From the NCBI GenBank assembly GCA_003550305.1, contig QKYT01000350.1:56212-120211 (forward strand): a DNA stretch of 64,000 bases. Reading direction: 5' to 3'. Origin of the DNA: Glomus cerebriforme (Eukaryota; Glomeromycota; Glomeromycetes; Glomerales; Glomeraceae). The position numbers and the translations under genes were made by a program. The notes beneath the pieces are model-generated. The model was not told the origin of the DNA, ran no database searches, and saw nothing but the letters and a program-made list of their open reading frames with translations. Positions 20,301 through 32,594 of the stretch are shown here, in pieces (the stretch's first letter is position 1; every line of letters starts with the position of its first letter).

Positions 20301-23060
20301 ACGCAAGAGACATTAATAGAAATTTTGGTGGCACGGAAAGCTTATATAGCATTTCAAAACTAGGTTCCTATTTTAATTATATAGGATCAGTGATATAACG
20401 GTAATATTTAAATAAATAAATGTTTTAGTTGTTATGATAAAAAAAAATGGCTAAATTTTAAACTTACTGAATCAATATTACAGTTTAAATCCAATTTTGA
20501 CAAATATATTTCATTATGAACAGCATGAGAAACCACATATAAAATATTCGGATCTAATTTTATTAAATTGAGATTATAAGAAAAGTAACTATAAAAATAC
20601 AAATAAATAACGTATAATATTTAATATATACGAACCTTTAGTTTCTTCCACAAATAATTCAAATACTTTATATTGATGCGTCTTTCTCATTATAGTCTTA
20701 ATTAAAAAGTAACAAAATAATTATTAAACAATGTACTGTCCTATAATAATTCAAATATTTACTTACCTGAAATTGCAGATATACACTTATAATAAACACG
20801 TGGCCATTAATACTCCCGCAACATACAACTCTCCCACAATTTGAAACATTCATCATTGTGTAATTTCGCAATTCTTTTGAACTATATAATGATAACCACT
20901 CTTTTGTTTCATGACTATATCTTAATAAATGCCTATAAACAAATATTAAGAAAAAAAGGCCAACTTAATTATACAATGATTTAAATAAATAATGTGAATA
21001 AAATTTATGTTTACCCATAGTTTGTGGCTATAACAACAGTACAATAATCAACTAGAACAAAATTTCTAATGTGCTCTCTTGTATTTTCCTATTCATTTAT
21101 TTTGGAAAGAAAAAATATAAGTAGTAACACAGATTATCGAAATCCCTACAAACGTAGTACTCACTTCTAAATGAGCATAGGAATCAACGGAAGGTAATTC
21201 GATTCTAATCAAATCCTTATCAGAATCTATATAAAAAGGACGTTATTAAATTATTATGATAGATATCAATATTGAATGAAAATGTTTTGAGAAAAAAATA
21301 TTTACATGCCTATCTTATTATTTGTAACCGATAAAAGCGACCATAATCGAATTCCAGAATCCCCTCCACCTGTAGCCTAAAATGATAAATACAATAATTA
21401 AATTCACTAAAATTCTTCCCTCTCGTTATCTAAACCTAAAATACAACTTACAACAATCTTCCTTGAAGGATCAATTGCTAAGCTCCAAACATTTTTTCCA
21501 ACATGGCCCTCCCAACAGGCCAGACAGTCTACATCCCTTATTTCATCACTCCCGTTAAAATTTATTGAATTTTGCCAAACACGACATGTTGAATCCTAAT
21601 ATTAATAATTAGAATATATTAGAAAGTAATAATAAATGAGCATGAATCATAAAAAATAGTACCTCTGAAATGCTGACGAGATAATTGTCTAAAATATGAC
21701 AATCCCAAACACGCGCCATATGCCCATATAATATAAGAGGATTAGATCTATAAAAATAAAAGATATAGTGTCTTTGATTCAACCAATTTCAAGGAAAGTT
21801 TAATAAAGAAATCAAATAAGAAATATATATTTTCATACTTATCATTTCTGTCAGTCTTCCAAATACGAATAGTTCTATCGTCTGATACCGAAGATATAGC
21901 TTTTCCATCTTCACTAAATCTTACTCCAAATATAACACCCTTTAAAAACATATATAATATCAAAAACTTGTCCAGCTGAAAGTATTAAATAGATTTTTGG
22001 AACTTACTTCATGTCCAATGAATTTCTTAAATACAAATCCATCCCCAAATTCATTCTTTTTCATAACTTCCCATAAATGGACTTGATTAAATACTGTACC
22101 GGATGCCAAAATCAAATCATTTCGAGTATCACCAAAAAATCTTGCGGAATATAATATACATCGTTCTTCACATTGTACAGAATAAACACAAGTTTTATCC
22201 TGAATATTCCAAATTTCAACAAAATTATGAGCAAAAGATATTGCTAATTCTGTTGGATTATTTTCAAAATTTGGAAATGACTATAATAATTATTGAAAAA
22301 ATTAAAATTGAGATTAGAAATTTTATAAAATATAAAATAAATTATTTTATTTCTTACTTCAGAATTAATAGAATTAGTAGATGTAGACATTGAATCGTTA
22401 ATATTATCATATAACCATTTAACATCGTGAATCCAATCCCTTAAAGGTGATAATCTCGATTCTAGGACAATTGAAACTTTAGGTGGCTGCAAACTTTAAT
22501 ATAAAAAAAAAAGAAATAATAATAAACTTTAGAAATTTAGGAGCAATTAAACTTCAAAATTAATAAAATTATCAACATACTTATCCTTATAATAATTTAT
22601 AATTAAATTAACAAATTGGATAGTTTTTGACCCATAAATTGCCAATAATCTCTGTTCTTTAAAAATATTATTAGGTGAATCATTATTGTTGTTTCCCTTT
22701 ACGACTATTTCTTCCTTCTTTACTAATTTAACTTTCAAGAAAAAAATCAAAAATTATAGTTGTTAAAGTATAAATAAAACATAAAACTTAGAATTTGCGT
22801 TTAGTATTACCTGGTACAATCCTATGTATTCTCCAGTATTCCATAAGAGGATAACTAAATAATAAATTTCCGGTTGGAACATAAAATACTTTAAAATAAG
22901 GTCCTTGGCCGGATAATAATATTATGTCATTATGAAAACATAAAGACGTTACTGGACCTGCATAGAAAAGTTTCTGAAACTGAAAAACAAAATTGTTCCT
23001 TAAGTTTTTCGTAAATAAATAATGACAACCATAAGATAATTATACCTCTGAATTATCCAT
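17327..23060 (-). CDS. WDR6: WDR6/Trm734 family WD40 protein, regulator of tRNA 2'-O-methylation (roughly 25 exons)
   Basis: In yeast (Trm734/Rtt10) and animals (WDR6) this WD40 scaffold works with the Trm7/FTSJ1 methyltransferase on the first anticodon base. Family landmarks occur in order: start MDNSE, then LFYAGPVTSLCF and ILLSGQGPYFKVFYVPTGN; SSVSDDRTIRIWKTD near 21850; VTSVALRIDK and IYTSGRDGGYVKYRLRG near 20100; DGRIAIWDVSRPIYS near 18080; YQAHQSGVNCF...VTGGDDNAISI near 17850; IQGVHILNDTKILSTSLDQR and LNLWEV; and the final GIGIEIFKYG. Exons checked: first 23060-23046 (15 bases), 18094-18059 (36 bases), 17984-17680, last 17586-17327, with GT-AG borders and matching phase. The other introns are short, AT-rich and in the usual style; I did not resolve every border. 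It diverges from GUF1. Confidence 0.88.
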
Positions 23061-23254
23061 TGATATTATAAAAATAATTAATTACGGAGAAAAGTTATTA
23101 AATGTTAAGATAATCGAACCTTAAATTCTTAAAATGCACAAAATTTATCCTTTTATGTAACTAACAATGATGCAGATTATCCTACATACCTGCATACGTT
23201 AAAAAAACTTTTTTTTCAAAAAAAAAAAAATATATATATATATATATATTCAAA
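23061..23254. promoter_or_regulatory. Shared divergent promoter of WDR6 and GUF1
   Basis: Only 194 bases separate the start codons of WDR6 (minus) and GUF1 (plus). The interval holds a poly(A) run and a (TA)n tract at about 23230-23249 directly before the GUF1 start. Both genes serve translation, so a bidirectional promoter is plausible; it is inferred from spacing. Confidence 0.55.
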
Positions 23255-26200
23255 ATGATTTCTCGACCAATTCTCTTTAACATTAGATCACACATTAACA
23301 ATAAATCCTACATAATTCATCGAAATACATTATATATTTCAAAAAGAATAAACCGATCTTTAAATATAAATTATGGAAATTTATTTAGAAATGCAGTAAG
23401 ACCATTACAGAAAAGAGGACATTCATCATCATCGAATCCGGTAAATTTTTCAACTTTATTATTTCACGAAAAAAAATGCCAATTATAAAGGAACTATGAT
23501 TAATTTGTTTAATAGAATAAAAACATAGATTTATCCAAATTTCCAGCCGAAAATATTAGAAACTTTAGTATTATTGCTCATGTAGGTGCGTTATATATTT
23601 ATTTTACAACAAAGAAATTTTTTTTATATTAATTTATTATTATTTATATTAATCACACAGATCATGGGAAAAGTACATTAGCAGATAGGTAGAACTTGAA
23701 ATTTCGTATTTGTATCTATTTGTTCAATTCTGAAAATTTTTTTAACATTTTGTTGTTAAACTGAAGGCTTTTAGAACTCACAGGTAGAAACTTGTATTTA
23801 ATAAATTATTTCCTAACTTAATAATGGAATTAATGCTAATTAATTCTTCAATAATCATGAAGGAACAATTTCTTCTAATCATTTACATCAACAGGTGTTG
23901 GATAAACTTACTGTAGAAAGAGAACGAGGAATCACAGTAAAAGCTCAGGTATGGCATATTTTTTAATTTATTTAGGACATTATCTCATTATTTATTTATT
24001 AAGAATTTGTTCATTTAGACATGTTCAATGTTTTATGAATATAAGAACAAAGATTATCTACTTAATTTAATCGATACACCAGTAAGATTCATTTTTTTTT
24101 TAAATGATTTCTTTTTAAAATTTTCTCAAAATTAATGTATACCTGATTTTTATTTAATAACATAGGGACACGTTGATTTTAATTATGAGGTGTCAAGATC
24201 ACTGGCGGCATGTCAAGGAACAATATTATTAGTAGATTCATCACAAGGAATTCAAGCGCAAACTGTCGCTAACTTCTTTCTGGCTTTTAATGAAGGATTG
24301 GCTATCATACCTGTTATAAATAAAGTATGGAATTTATGTTTAACCTTATGATTCTTAGATATATCTAAACTTATTCAGTTTATAGATAGACCTTCCTACT
24401 GCTGAACCTGATCGTGTCATAAATCAAATCGAGAGTACATTCGAATTGGATGTTTCGGTTATTCCATTGGTGTGAAATGTTTATTATTATTCCTTATGTT
24501 TTTATTTTATTTTCATTTATTATTAATCACAGTTATATGTTAAGATTTCAGCTAAATCTGGAATCGGGATCGATAAAATTTTACCAGCTGTGATTGAAAA
24601 GATACCTCCGTATGTTTTGCATTTAAAACCGTGTCTGAAATTATAGCATGAATTTATTTGAGCTAATTTAATCGATTGATTATTAGGCCCAGTGGAGATA
24701 TTAATAAGCCTTTGAAAGCCTTTCTTTTTGATTCATGGTATGATACATATGTTGGTGTTGTTTGTTTAATGGCAATTGTCGATGGAAAATTACAAAAAGG
24801 TAATTCTCTTTTCGAAATATATTTTATAAAATTATAATAAGAATAACACGTAAACCCTTAAATTTCTTTAGGTGATAAGATAATGTCAGCGTATTCAGAG
24901 AAAAAATATGAAGTTATTGACATCGGGATTATGCATCCTGAACAAGTCATAACAGGGTATTTGTATGTAATAAAGAGCTTCATTTGTTGTAATATTTTGT
25001 TTATTGTATGAGCTAAGTTATTTTTTACAAATTTAGACATGCTGGACAAGTGGGATATGTTATTTGTAGCATGAAAGTAGCGACTGAAGCTCATATTGGT
25101 GATACATTTTATCATATCAAAAATCCAGTAGAACCTTTACCAGGATTTGAACCTGCAAAATCCATGGTATGGAAAATACGAAAGGAAAATGGTGTTTGAT
25201 GAGATAAAAAAAAACTTAAATTGTGTGTTATTTGTAGGTATTCGCTGGTGTATTTCCTACCGATACAAATGAATTTAGCCGATTGGATGAATCAATTACT
25301 AAATTAACTTTGAATGATGCGAGTGTTTCTGTACAAAAGGAAACAAGGTATGAAAATCATTTGAGTTTATTGATTCACATTTGTGAAATAAACATTTTAA
25401 TAATTTAAATAGTTGTTAAAGTACGGCTTTGGGACAAGGCTGGCGTATTGGATTTTTAGGAACACTGCATATGGATGTATTCAGACAACGATTAGAAGAA
25501 GTAAGTGTAATTTTAAGAAAACTAAAAAAAAAAAATCTTTCCCCCTTTTTTTAAAAAAAATAATTTTTTTTTGCTAGGAACATGATGCTAATATAATTGT
25601 TACGCGACCAACGGTGCCTTACAAGAGTATGTCATTATAATGGATAAACTTATTCCGCTGCGAGTTGATTTTAATTATTTTAATTTTAATGCTCTTAGTA
25701 ATTTACCGTGACGGAACATCAAAATTAATTCGTAATCCAACTGAGTTTCCAGATCCAATGGAAATGCAGAATAAAGTATCTGAATTGCAAGAGCCAATGG
25801 TTTTGGCTACTATTATATTACCAGAGGTATGTCAAGTATAAATACTGTTTGGATTATTTAATTATCAATAATACTTTTTTTTCCTTTAGGAATACATGGG
25901 ATCCGTTATGGACCTTTGTGGGGTACGTTTAAATTATAATAGTAAAATTCATTCAAATTTTCGCATTTCACTTTTTAACTTTCCTATTTATTACTATATT
26001 CAGTCCCGTAGGGGGGAACAATTAGAGTACAATTATATGGACGAATCACGTGTCATGATGAAATACAGCATACCACTAGCAGAAATTGTAACAGATTTTC
26101 ACGATGAATTAAAATCAAAATCTAGCGGTTATGCAAGGTTTGATGATATTCCAATCTGAAAATTTAACGAATAATTGACCTAATATTTACTAATTATATT

Positions 26201-26991
26201 TATCAGTTTTGATTATGAAGATATGGGATATCAAACATCCGATATTGTTAAAGTATGTCATTCTCAAGTTATTAAATACTGGTTATAATTATGTAAAGTA
26301 ATAAATATTTCTTTTTTCATATAGATGAATGTGTTGATTAATAAAAAACCTGTAGATGCCTTAGCAGCAATTTTACACAGATCTCAAGTTGCACATGTTG
26401 GAAGAGAATGGGCAAAGAAATTAAGTGAAGTTATCCCAAAGTAAGTAAAGTTAATTAATATGATGTAGGTTATCAAATTAAAAAATTAAATATATTGGAT
26501 CTTTTTATAAAAATTAGACAACTATACGAAGTCATAATACAAACGGCTGTCGGTGGAAAAGTTATTGCTAGAGAAACGTAAGTTCTTTAGAATTTTCTGC
26601 CTTATGTGTAAAATATATATTATTGTAATAACACAATTTTATGATTAGAATATCTGCTATGCGAAAAAATGTAACTGCGAAATGCGTAAGTTATTGTCAA
26701 TAAGTATATATATTTTTGTTAAAAGGAATATTTTAAATGTAAATTTAATTTTAGTATGGCGGAGATGTAACTCGTAAAATGAAATTACTTGAAAAACAAA
26801 AAGAAGGGAAAAAGAAGATGAAAATGATTGGTATGTTGTATTATTGATTATTTTAAGTTAAATATTGAAAGAATTGAAAAAAATTTTACTCTAAATAATC
26901 TTAATTTAATTGATTAGGAAATATTGAATTACCTCAAAAAGCATTTTATGATTTCTTATCAACAGGTTCTGGGACTTCAAAAAAGAAATAA
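23255..26991 (+). CDS. GUF1: Mitochondrial elongation factor 4 (LepA/GUF1 GTPase), about 18 exons
   Basis: GUF1 is the mitochondrial LepA GTPase that acts on stalled or mis-translocated ribosomes. The N-terminus is basic and serine-rich ([16 protein letters not shown], then [13 protein letters not shown]), consistent with mitochondrial import. All G motifs are present: [48 protein letters not shown]. LepA-specific parts follow: [70 protein letters not shown], then the basic C-terminus [20 protein letters not shown]. Exons checked at the front: 23255-23440, 23516-23585, 23661-23688, a 17-base micro-exon 23767-23783, and 23863-23948, all GT-AG and in phase. The stop is at 26989-26991. It appears intact. 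Confidence 0.93.
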
Positions 26992-27287
26992 GTTTCATAT
27001 GTTATCCTTATTCTTTAAGGAAGATATAATTCATGTATGCAATATACAATATTAATATAAAATTAAAATTTTGGCAAAAATTTTACATTTCCAAATGTCA
27101 TCAATATCCTAATTTTTACATATTAATTTGACGATACAATATTAAATTTTTTTTTACTATGTTGAACATATTCTTAAGTCTCACATTAATACAAATTATC
27201 ATATGATAAAACCACTATACATGATGTAAATCAATCAATATTTGTGATTTGACATGAAGTTATATCTAATTCACATAAACAAATCCA

Positions 27288-27615
27288 TTATCTCTTTGGT
27301 ATTCCAATGATAAACGCCATTGCAAGTGAGCCCAAATAATTTTTCATAACCATAGTTCCTATTTCAGGTCCGTAATCAGTATATCTCAACTTCCATCCTA
27401 ATTCAATGGCAATCTGTAAGTTGGGTTTGTAGTCACAATCTTCAGCAACCAGTGCCAATACAGCAGGAATTTTATTGTAAATTGTTGTGTTCAACTTGAT
27501 TATTGACCATCTTCTCACATCTGAGCATTCCTAAGGAATGTTGTTACATTGAGCCTTCACCTCGAATATGATTCCATAAAGTATCACTTATTGGAATAGA
27601 GCCAACAAGTATTGG
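27288..27615 (-). pseudogene. Broken NYN-domain (PIN-like RNase) gene
   Basis: Read on the minus strand, VGSIPISDTLWNHIRGEGSM is followed by a stop, then EKMVNNQVEH, a one-base shift, then IYNKIPAVLALVAEDCDYKP and NLQIAIELGWKLRYTDY, ending at 27288. The order (GS.P...LW...R.EG, EK.VD-like, then A-E-D-C-D-Y-K-P...GW) follows NYN domains of the MARF1/LabA type, whose core is an acidic D-x-D. Here the first acidic position reads ED. At least two lesions make it a pseudogene. Confidence 0.6.
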
Positions 27616-28289
27616 GTTGGTTTTTGTGAGAGTACAATAAAATTATTTTTTTTTATAATAATGAAACTAATAAGTGTTTTAATTTTTAATTTACCGCTAA
27701 TTCTAAATCTTTAAGACAGTATTAAATACTATATTATTGTTATTTATTATTTTATTATTATTATAAAAGTCCGATTGTATAATATGCAAGTAGTTCGTAT
27801 CATACTATCATACTTGCAACTTTAATTGTATTATATATATCTGTTGATACTCAACAAACTATATTCAATTTGAAAATTTTGCTTCGCGTATTACAGTATG
27901 ATATGTATTTAATAAACTTTTATATACTTCGTGGGTACATTGGTTACATTTGCGCGATTTTAATAAGACTATAACTAAAATAAACAATTTATGACCTGAA
28001 AATTCAATAGGTATAGTTAATTATTTATTAGAGATATCTGCTATTTTATTTTAAATCAAACAGAAATTGGTCAAGTACTATAGTACATTATCTGGTCGAA
28101 ATCGATTCACAGATTTAAAAAATAAATTATTTTATTTTATTTTAAAAAAAAATCTTCTTTATAATATTATATAAAAAACTAATTTTAATGACTATTGCTA
28201 ATAAAAAAAATAATAAGTTTTGATAATTATCCATTAAAAAAATCTATATTTATAAATAATGTAAATTAACTTTAAAAAAAAGACTTTTT
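27616..28289. other. AT-rich gap with no gene seen
   Basis: Nothing supportable is visible on either strand. Confidence 0.4.
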
Positions 28290-31200
28290 AATATTCTCCA
28301 TTGTTTTTTATTTTTCCATTTTCTGATCTTTTCTTCTTGTATTCCTTCCTTCATTATCCTTTACTATGTTTTTTCTTCAAATTGTTCTTTTCCTTCTTAT
28401 TCATTCTTAAAAACGTACTTTTTATTTCTTTGATTTCTTCCTTATCTGTTACTGTTTTATTTATTATTCTTTTAAAGTCCACTCATTTGTTGCATTTCTT
28501 CTTATCCTTTTAATCATTCACCAACAAAGTTTTCTTTAGTAAATTTTCTATTTTGCTATAATTTTTTTAACAGTCCTCTTTCATTTCCAATTTTTCTTTC
28601 TGCATCTTCTCTGTTATCTTGAGCTCATTATCTGATTGTATATTTATTTATTCTTTTCTTTTTTTCATAAATTTTTATCCTGAATAAAACTTTTAATTTT
28701 TCACAATCCAATATGCTGAAATGAGTTGATTATCTTGAATATTTCTTCATTAAAATTTTTTTGTTATTTCTGTTTTCTTTTACCATCTTGCAAAATCTTC
28801 CCATCACAATGATCTTAATCTTTAACGTTGCTTCATAATATTCTTTTATTTTTCATTAATTTTTAATCTTTTAATTTTTCACAATCCAATATGATGAAAT
28901 AGCTTGATTATCTTGAATATTTCTTCTAATTTTATTTTGAAGTTGTATTTCTTTCTTCTGTTTTCCTTTATCGTCTTGCAAAATCTTCCATCCCGATGAT
29001 CTTTTTAATCTTTAACGTTGCTTCATAAACATAAATACAAGGAAATAAAAAGGGGAATACTAATCTAAACCAAACCGCAGATAGGAGATACTCAATAGGA
29101 GATACTCAACTATCTGACCGGTCTTTCCTTGCCTGATACGAAGAAGACCTCATATACAGTATAAGGAAGANAAGNGGAAGTTTAAAGGAATTTNAAAAAA
29201 ATCAAACCAGCCAGATAGGAGATGTTCAACTACCTGACTGGACCTTCCTTGCCTGATACGAGGAAGACCTCTATATACAGTATAAGGAAAGTAAGAGAAA
29301 GTGAGGCTAAAGGGACCGAGAATCTAGTTTTTAAAAAGGAAAAAGAAAAGATAAAATTATGAATTTAAAGAGAGAATTCAGTAAATCTAGTTGATTAGAA
29401 TGGATAAAAGAATAATGAAGCGACATGTGAAATAGTGTGGATTTATAAAGATTTTGATAGTTTTTTTTTTAAATTTAGAGAGAAAAAAAACCCCTTATAG
29501 AAAATGGTAGGTATTTATAAGTTTTTTTTTTTTTTGCCTTTTGTAAAATAACTTAGTATATAATCATAATTTTGAAATTTGTAATCAATAAATTATAATG
29601 GTGCACATGAGATAGTTCATATTTTTTACACCTTGCGTCATCTGTTGTATTTTTTAATTTGATTTTATTTTTTGGTTCATATTTTTGTGCATCGCTATTT
29701 TACGTAATAACATATAAATTTAAAGTATAATCTAAAAGTTATCAAATATTTAATTTGATCATAAATAATATGGATTGTGACAACTGATTCATGTGTGCCA
29801 TTATATTTTACTTGGCTAGCCCTTAGCCCATAATTAAAAATAAATTAAAAAAATGAACAAATAAATCTAAATTAAGTAGTACTCAATAATAAAAATACAT
29901 AATAAGTTCTCATGACACATCCTTTGTAAATTTTACAAAAGNNAAAAAAAAAAAAAATATTTATAAATACCTACTATTTTTTTTAAGATTTTTTTTTTCT
30001 CTAAATTTAAAAAAACTATCATGTTGCTTTATTATTCTTTTATCCATTCTAATTACTGAATTCTCTCTTTAAATTCATAATTTTATCTTTTCTTTTTCCT
30101 TTTTAAAAACTAGATTCTCGGTCCCTTTAGCCTCACTTTCTCTTACTTTCCTTATACTGTATATAGAGGTCTTCCTCGTATCAGGCAAGGAAGGTCCAGT
30201 CAGGTAGTTGAACATCTCCTATCTGGCTGGTTTGATTTTTTTNAAATTCCTTTAAACTTCCNCTTNTCTTCCTTATACTGTATATGAGGTCTTCTTCGTA
30301 TCAGGCAAGGAAAGACCGGTCAGATAGTCGAGTATCTCTTATCTGCGGTTTGGTTTAGATTAGAATTCCCTTTCCATTTCCTTGTATTTATGTTTATGAA
30401 GCAACGTTGAAGACTATGATGGGGAGATATTAACAAACAGCAAAAAGAAAAAAAAAAAAAAAAAATACTACTTTCAAAATAAAATAAGAAATGTATTTCA
30501 GCATGTTAAAAATAACTAAAAAAAGATTAGAATAAAAGAAATAATAGAAAAATATGGATAAAGGAATAATACAACAAAGAAATAATAGAAGACGGCAACA
30601 GAAAAGACGCAGAAAGAGAAAGGTGGAATGAAAGAAAATGAAAGAAAAAGACAGATCACAAGTTAAAAGAAATACTGTATTAAGCAAAAGAAAATATTTG
30701 CCATCTGGTGAAGAAAACAAGAAATAAACAAATTATTGGACTTTAAGAATAATAAAAGAAACAAATCACCAAACCACCACGAACTCCACATCTTAACTCA
30801 ACACGGAAACCCTTGACATAATCGATCAGTACGAAATTTATCAAAAAAAAAAAATTAAAACATACAGACAAAACTTAATCTGGAATAAGAGTTTTCCCAA
30901 GAATCTCTGACGAAACAAAAGAATTAGAACGTAGTCCTTTTAAATGACAACCATCCGATGCTGTATAATAACAGATAAAGAAGAAATCAAAGAACATTTC
31001 CAAAATGAAGACAAAGTAAAGGAAGGGATAAGATTGAAAGAACAATTTGAAGAAAAAATGAATATAATCAAAGAAAGGTATACTGGCTTAGAAAAAGATG
31101 CCAGTCACTTAATTGTGGAAAAAAGTTGGGAATAAAATATAATAAGGTAGCAGAAATAGAAAGGAATAATGATATAAAAAAAATAAAATATAAGAATAAA

Positions 31201-31300
31201 ATTAACAAAAACAAACAATAATAATAGAATTAATGGTGTATTAATATTAGATTTTCTTATTTTTAGTAATTTTATTTGTTAAATGTATTAAATAATAAAT
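28290..31300. repeat. 3-kb head-to-head inverted duplication of a repeat unit
   Basis: The left half (about 28290-29640) and right half (about 29765-31300) are reverse complements. Both carry two diverged modules with the motif GATACGA(A/G)GAAGACCTC and TATACAGTATAAGGAA (left near 29136-29290, right near 30150-30310), then T-rich sequence, and near the centre AATGG(T/C)(G/A)CACATGAG. The inner 500 bases of each arm are nearly identical; outer parts are diverged and the left one is shorter. Undetermined bases sit at mirror positions (29171, 29175, 29194 against 30266, 30262, 30243). The right arm holds a 63-codon frame (30944-31135) whose copy at 37.5 kb is closed, so coding is doubtful. The class is unknown; it may be a foldback element or two insertions. 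Confidence 0.7.
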
Positions 31301-31485
31301 AAAATAATTTTTTAAATTTTGTGAATTGTTTCGGCCGGATAATCTAATGGATAACTCGAATCACCAAAAGCAATTGCTATTAATTTACATAATTTATTTA
31401 TTTAGATGAAAAATTACTAGAATAAAATAATTAAATATTTTTAATCTATATAAAAAATTATTAGAATTATTAGTAAAAAATCAAA
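31301..31485. other. AT-rich spacer with a truncated tRNA-like string
   Basis: TCGGCCGGATAATCTAATGG (31330-31349) followed by ATAAC resembles a tRNA 5' end and box A, but no anticodon arm or box B follows. It may be SINE debris. No gene is called. Confidence 0.25.
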
Positions 31486-31641
31486 ATCTTCTTTTCCTAT
31501 CTCTTCTATCTCTTTTCTATCTCTATTCCTATCTCTACTCTTCTATCACTTCTATTATATTCTACTAATACTACTTCTATTTCTTCTATCTCTACTTCTT
31601 GATCGATCCTGACTTCTTTGTCTTCCTCTTCATGGAGCATA
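31486..31641. repeat. Low-complexity TCTTCTATC-type tract
   Basis: About 155 bases of CT-rich short repeats (TCTATCTCT, CTTCTAT). Read on the minus strand they give arginine/serine/aspartate-rich strings such as RSRSRDRRNRSS, like the RS domain of splicing factors, but stops interrupt and no RNA-binding domain adjoins. Confidence 0.55.
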
Positions 31642-31959
31642 TTTTACTTTATTGCATACATAATTGACAACTTGAGAACTTGCATATATAATTGATAATT
31701 TAAGAACTCCAAAATAGCAACATTGTTTAAATTACATGATGTTAAAATTAACCAAAAAATTATGCTAAATTACTATTTAAATAGTTAACGTTAACAAAAA
31801 TATCCATTCAGTTTGTCAGATCGTAATGGCTATTCCCTAAATATGGAAGAAAAGGAAACGTTTAGTAAGTTTCTATAGTAAATTTTTTAAAAAACTTCTC
31901 CCGTACTGAAAAATGGGAAACGTTACTAAACGTTTCTATATAATAAATTTTTTTTAAAA

Positions 31960-32371
31960 AAAAAACCCTCACCGAGTTCATCTATCCAAGGCTCAATTTA
32001 CTTCCAAACCCTCGTCCCATTGAACCTTATCAAAGTGGTTCCTGGAAGAAAAAATCCGCCGAAGTCCGCTCCTTAGAAGAAGAAAAAAAAAGAATAAATT
32101 TCACTCATCACTTGTATATTCGAAACCAAAATTAGTTTGAAATAGAGAAATTATTAGATACGAAAGAAATGGTAGTTAATAAATAAAAGAGGAATTATAG
32201 ATAAGTAGAAAAAATAAACAAATTTATATATTATACAGATGCTACTTTAAAGACGAAAAATAACGAAAATGAATGGAATTGCATGGATTTAGATAGAGAA
32301 ACTGGGTCATTTAATAAGCTTCCAATGATGCATATGCTGTAAAACTCTTAAAAGAATGGTTAAACAATTAA
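31960..32371 (+). pseudogene. Short coding-like relics of unrecognised genes
   Basis: Two pieces read as protein. At about 31975-32130: RLNLLPNPRPIEPYQSGSWK then KKSAEVRSLEEEKKRINFT. At about 32240-32370: ENEWNCMDLDRETGSFNKL, a one-base shift, then NDAYAVKLLKEWLNN and a stop. Neither has a start or a recognised domain. They are likely fragments of repeated gene families. Confidence 0.3.
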
Positions 32372-32594
32372 ATAAGTTTACAGATCATTAAAGGTTTATA
32401 AAAGAACGAAACCTATACCTTGATTGATATTTGATTTGAGTACATAGTAGATACTCTACAATGGTAGAAAGTATCAAAGTATCATGAATGAAAAAATTAA
32501 TAATATTGTTTCAATTTGTAGATCACAATTTTTTTAAATATCACAAAACGTATGAAATAAATATTTTTATTAAATAAATTAAATAAATTGAAAT

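Noticed and set aside
30944..31135. 63-codon frame in the right arm of the palindrome (charged, helix-like)
   Set aside because: The matching copy at 37.44-37.68 kb carries shifts and stops, and the frame is A-rich repeat sequence; coding is not supported.
31330..31355. Possible tRNA (GGCCGGATAATCTAATGGATA)
   Set aside because: Only a 5' end and box A-like string are present; no anticodon arm, T arm or box B follows.
31486..31641. RS-domain (splicing factor) gene on the minus strand
   Set aside because: Stops interrupt the RS-like reading and no RNA-recognition motif adjoins; simple repeat explains it.
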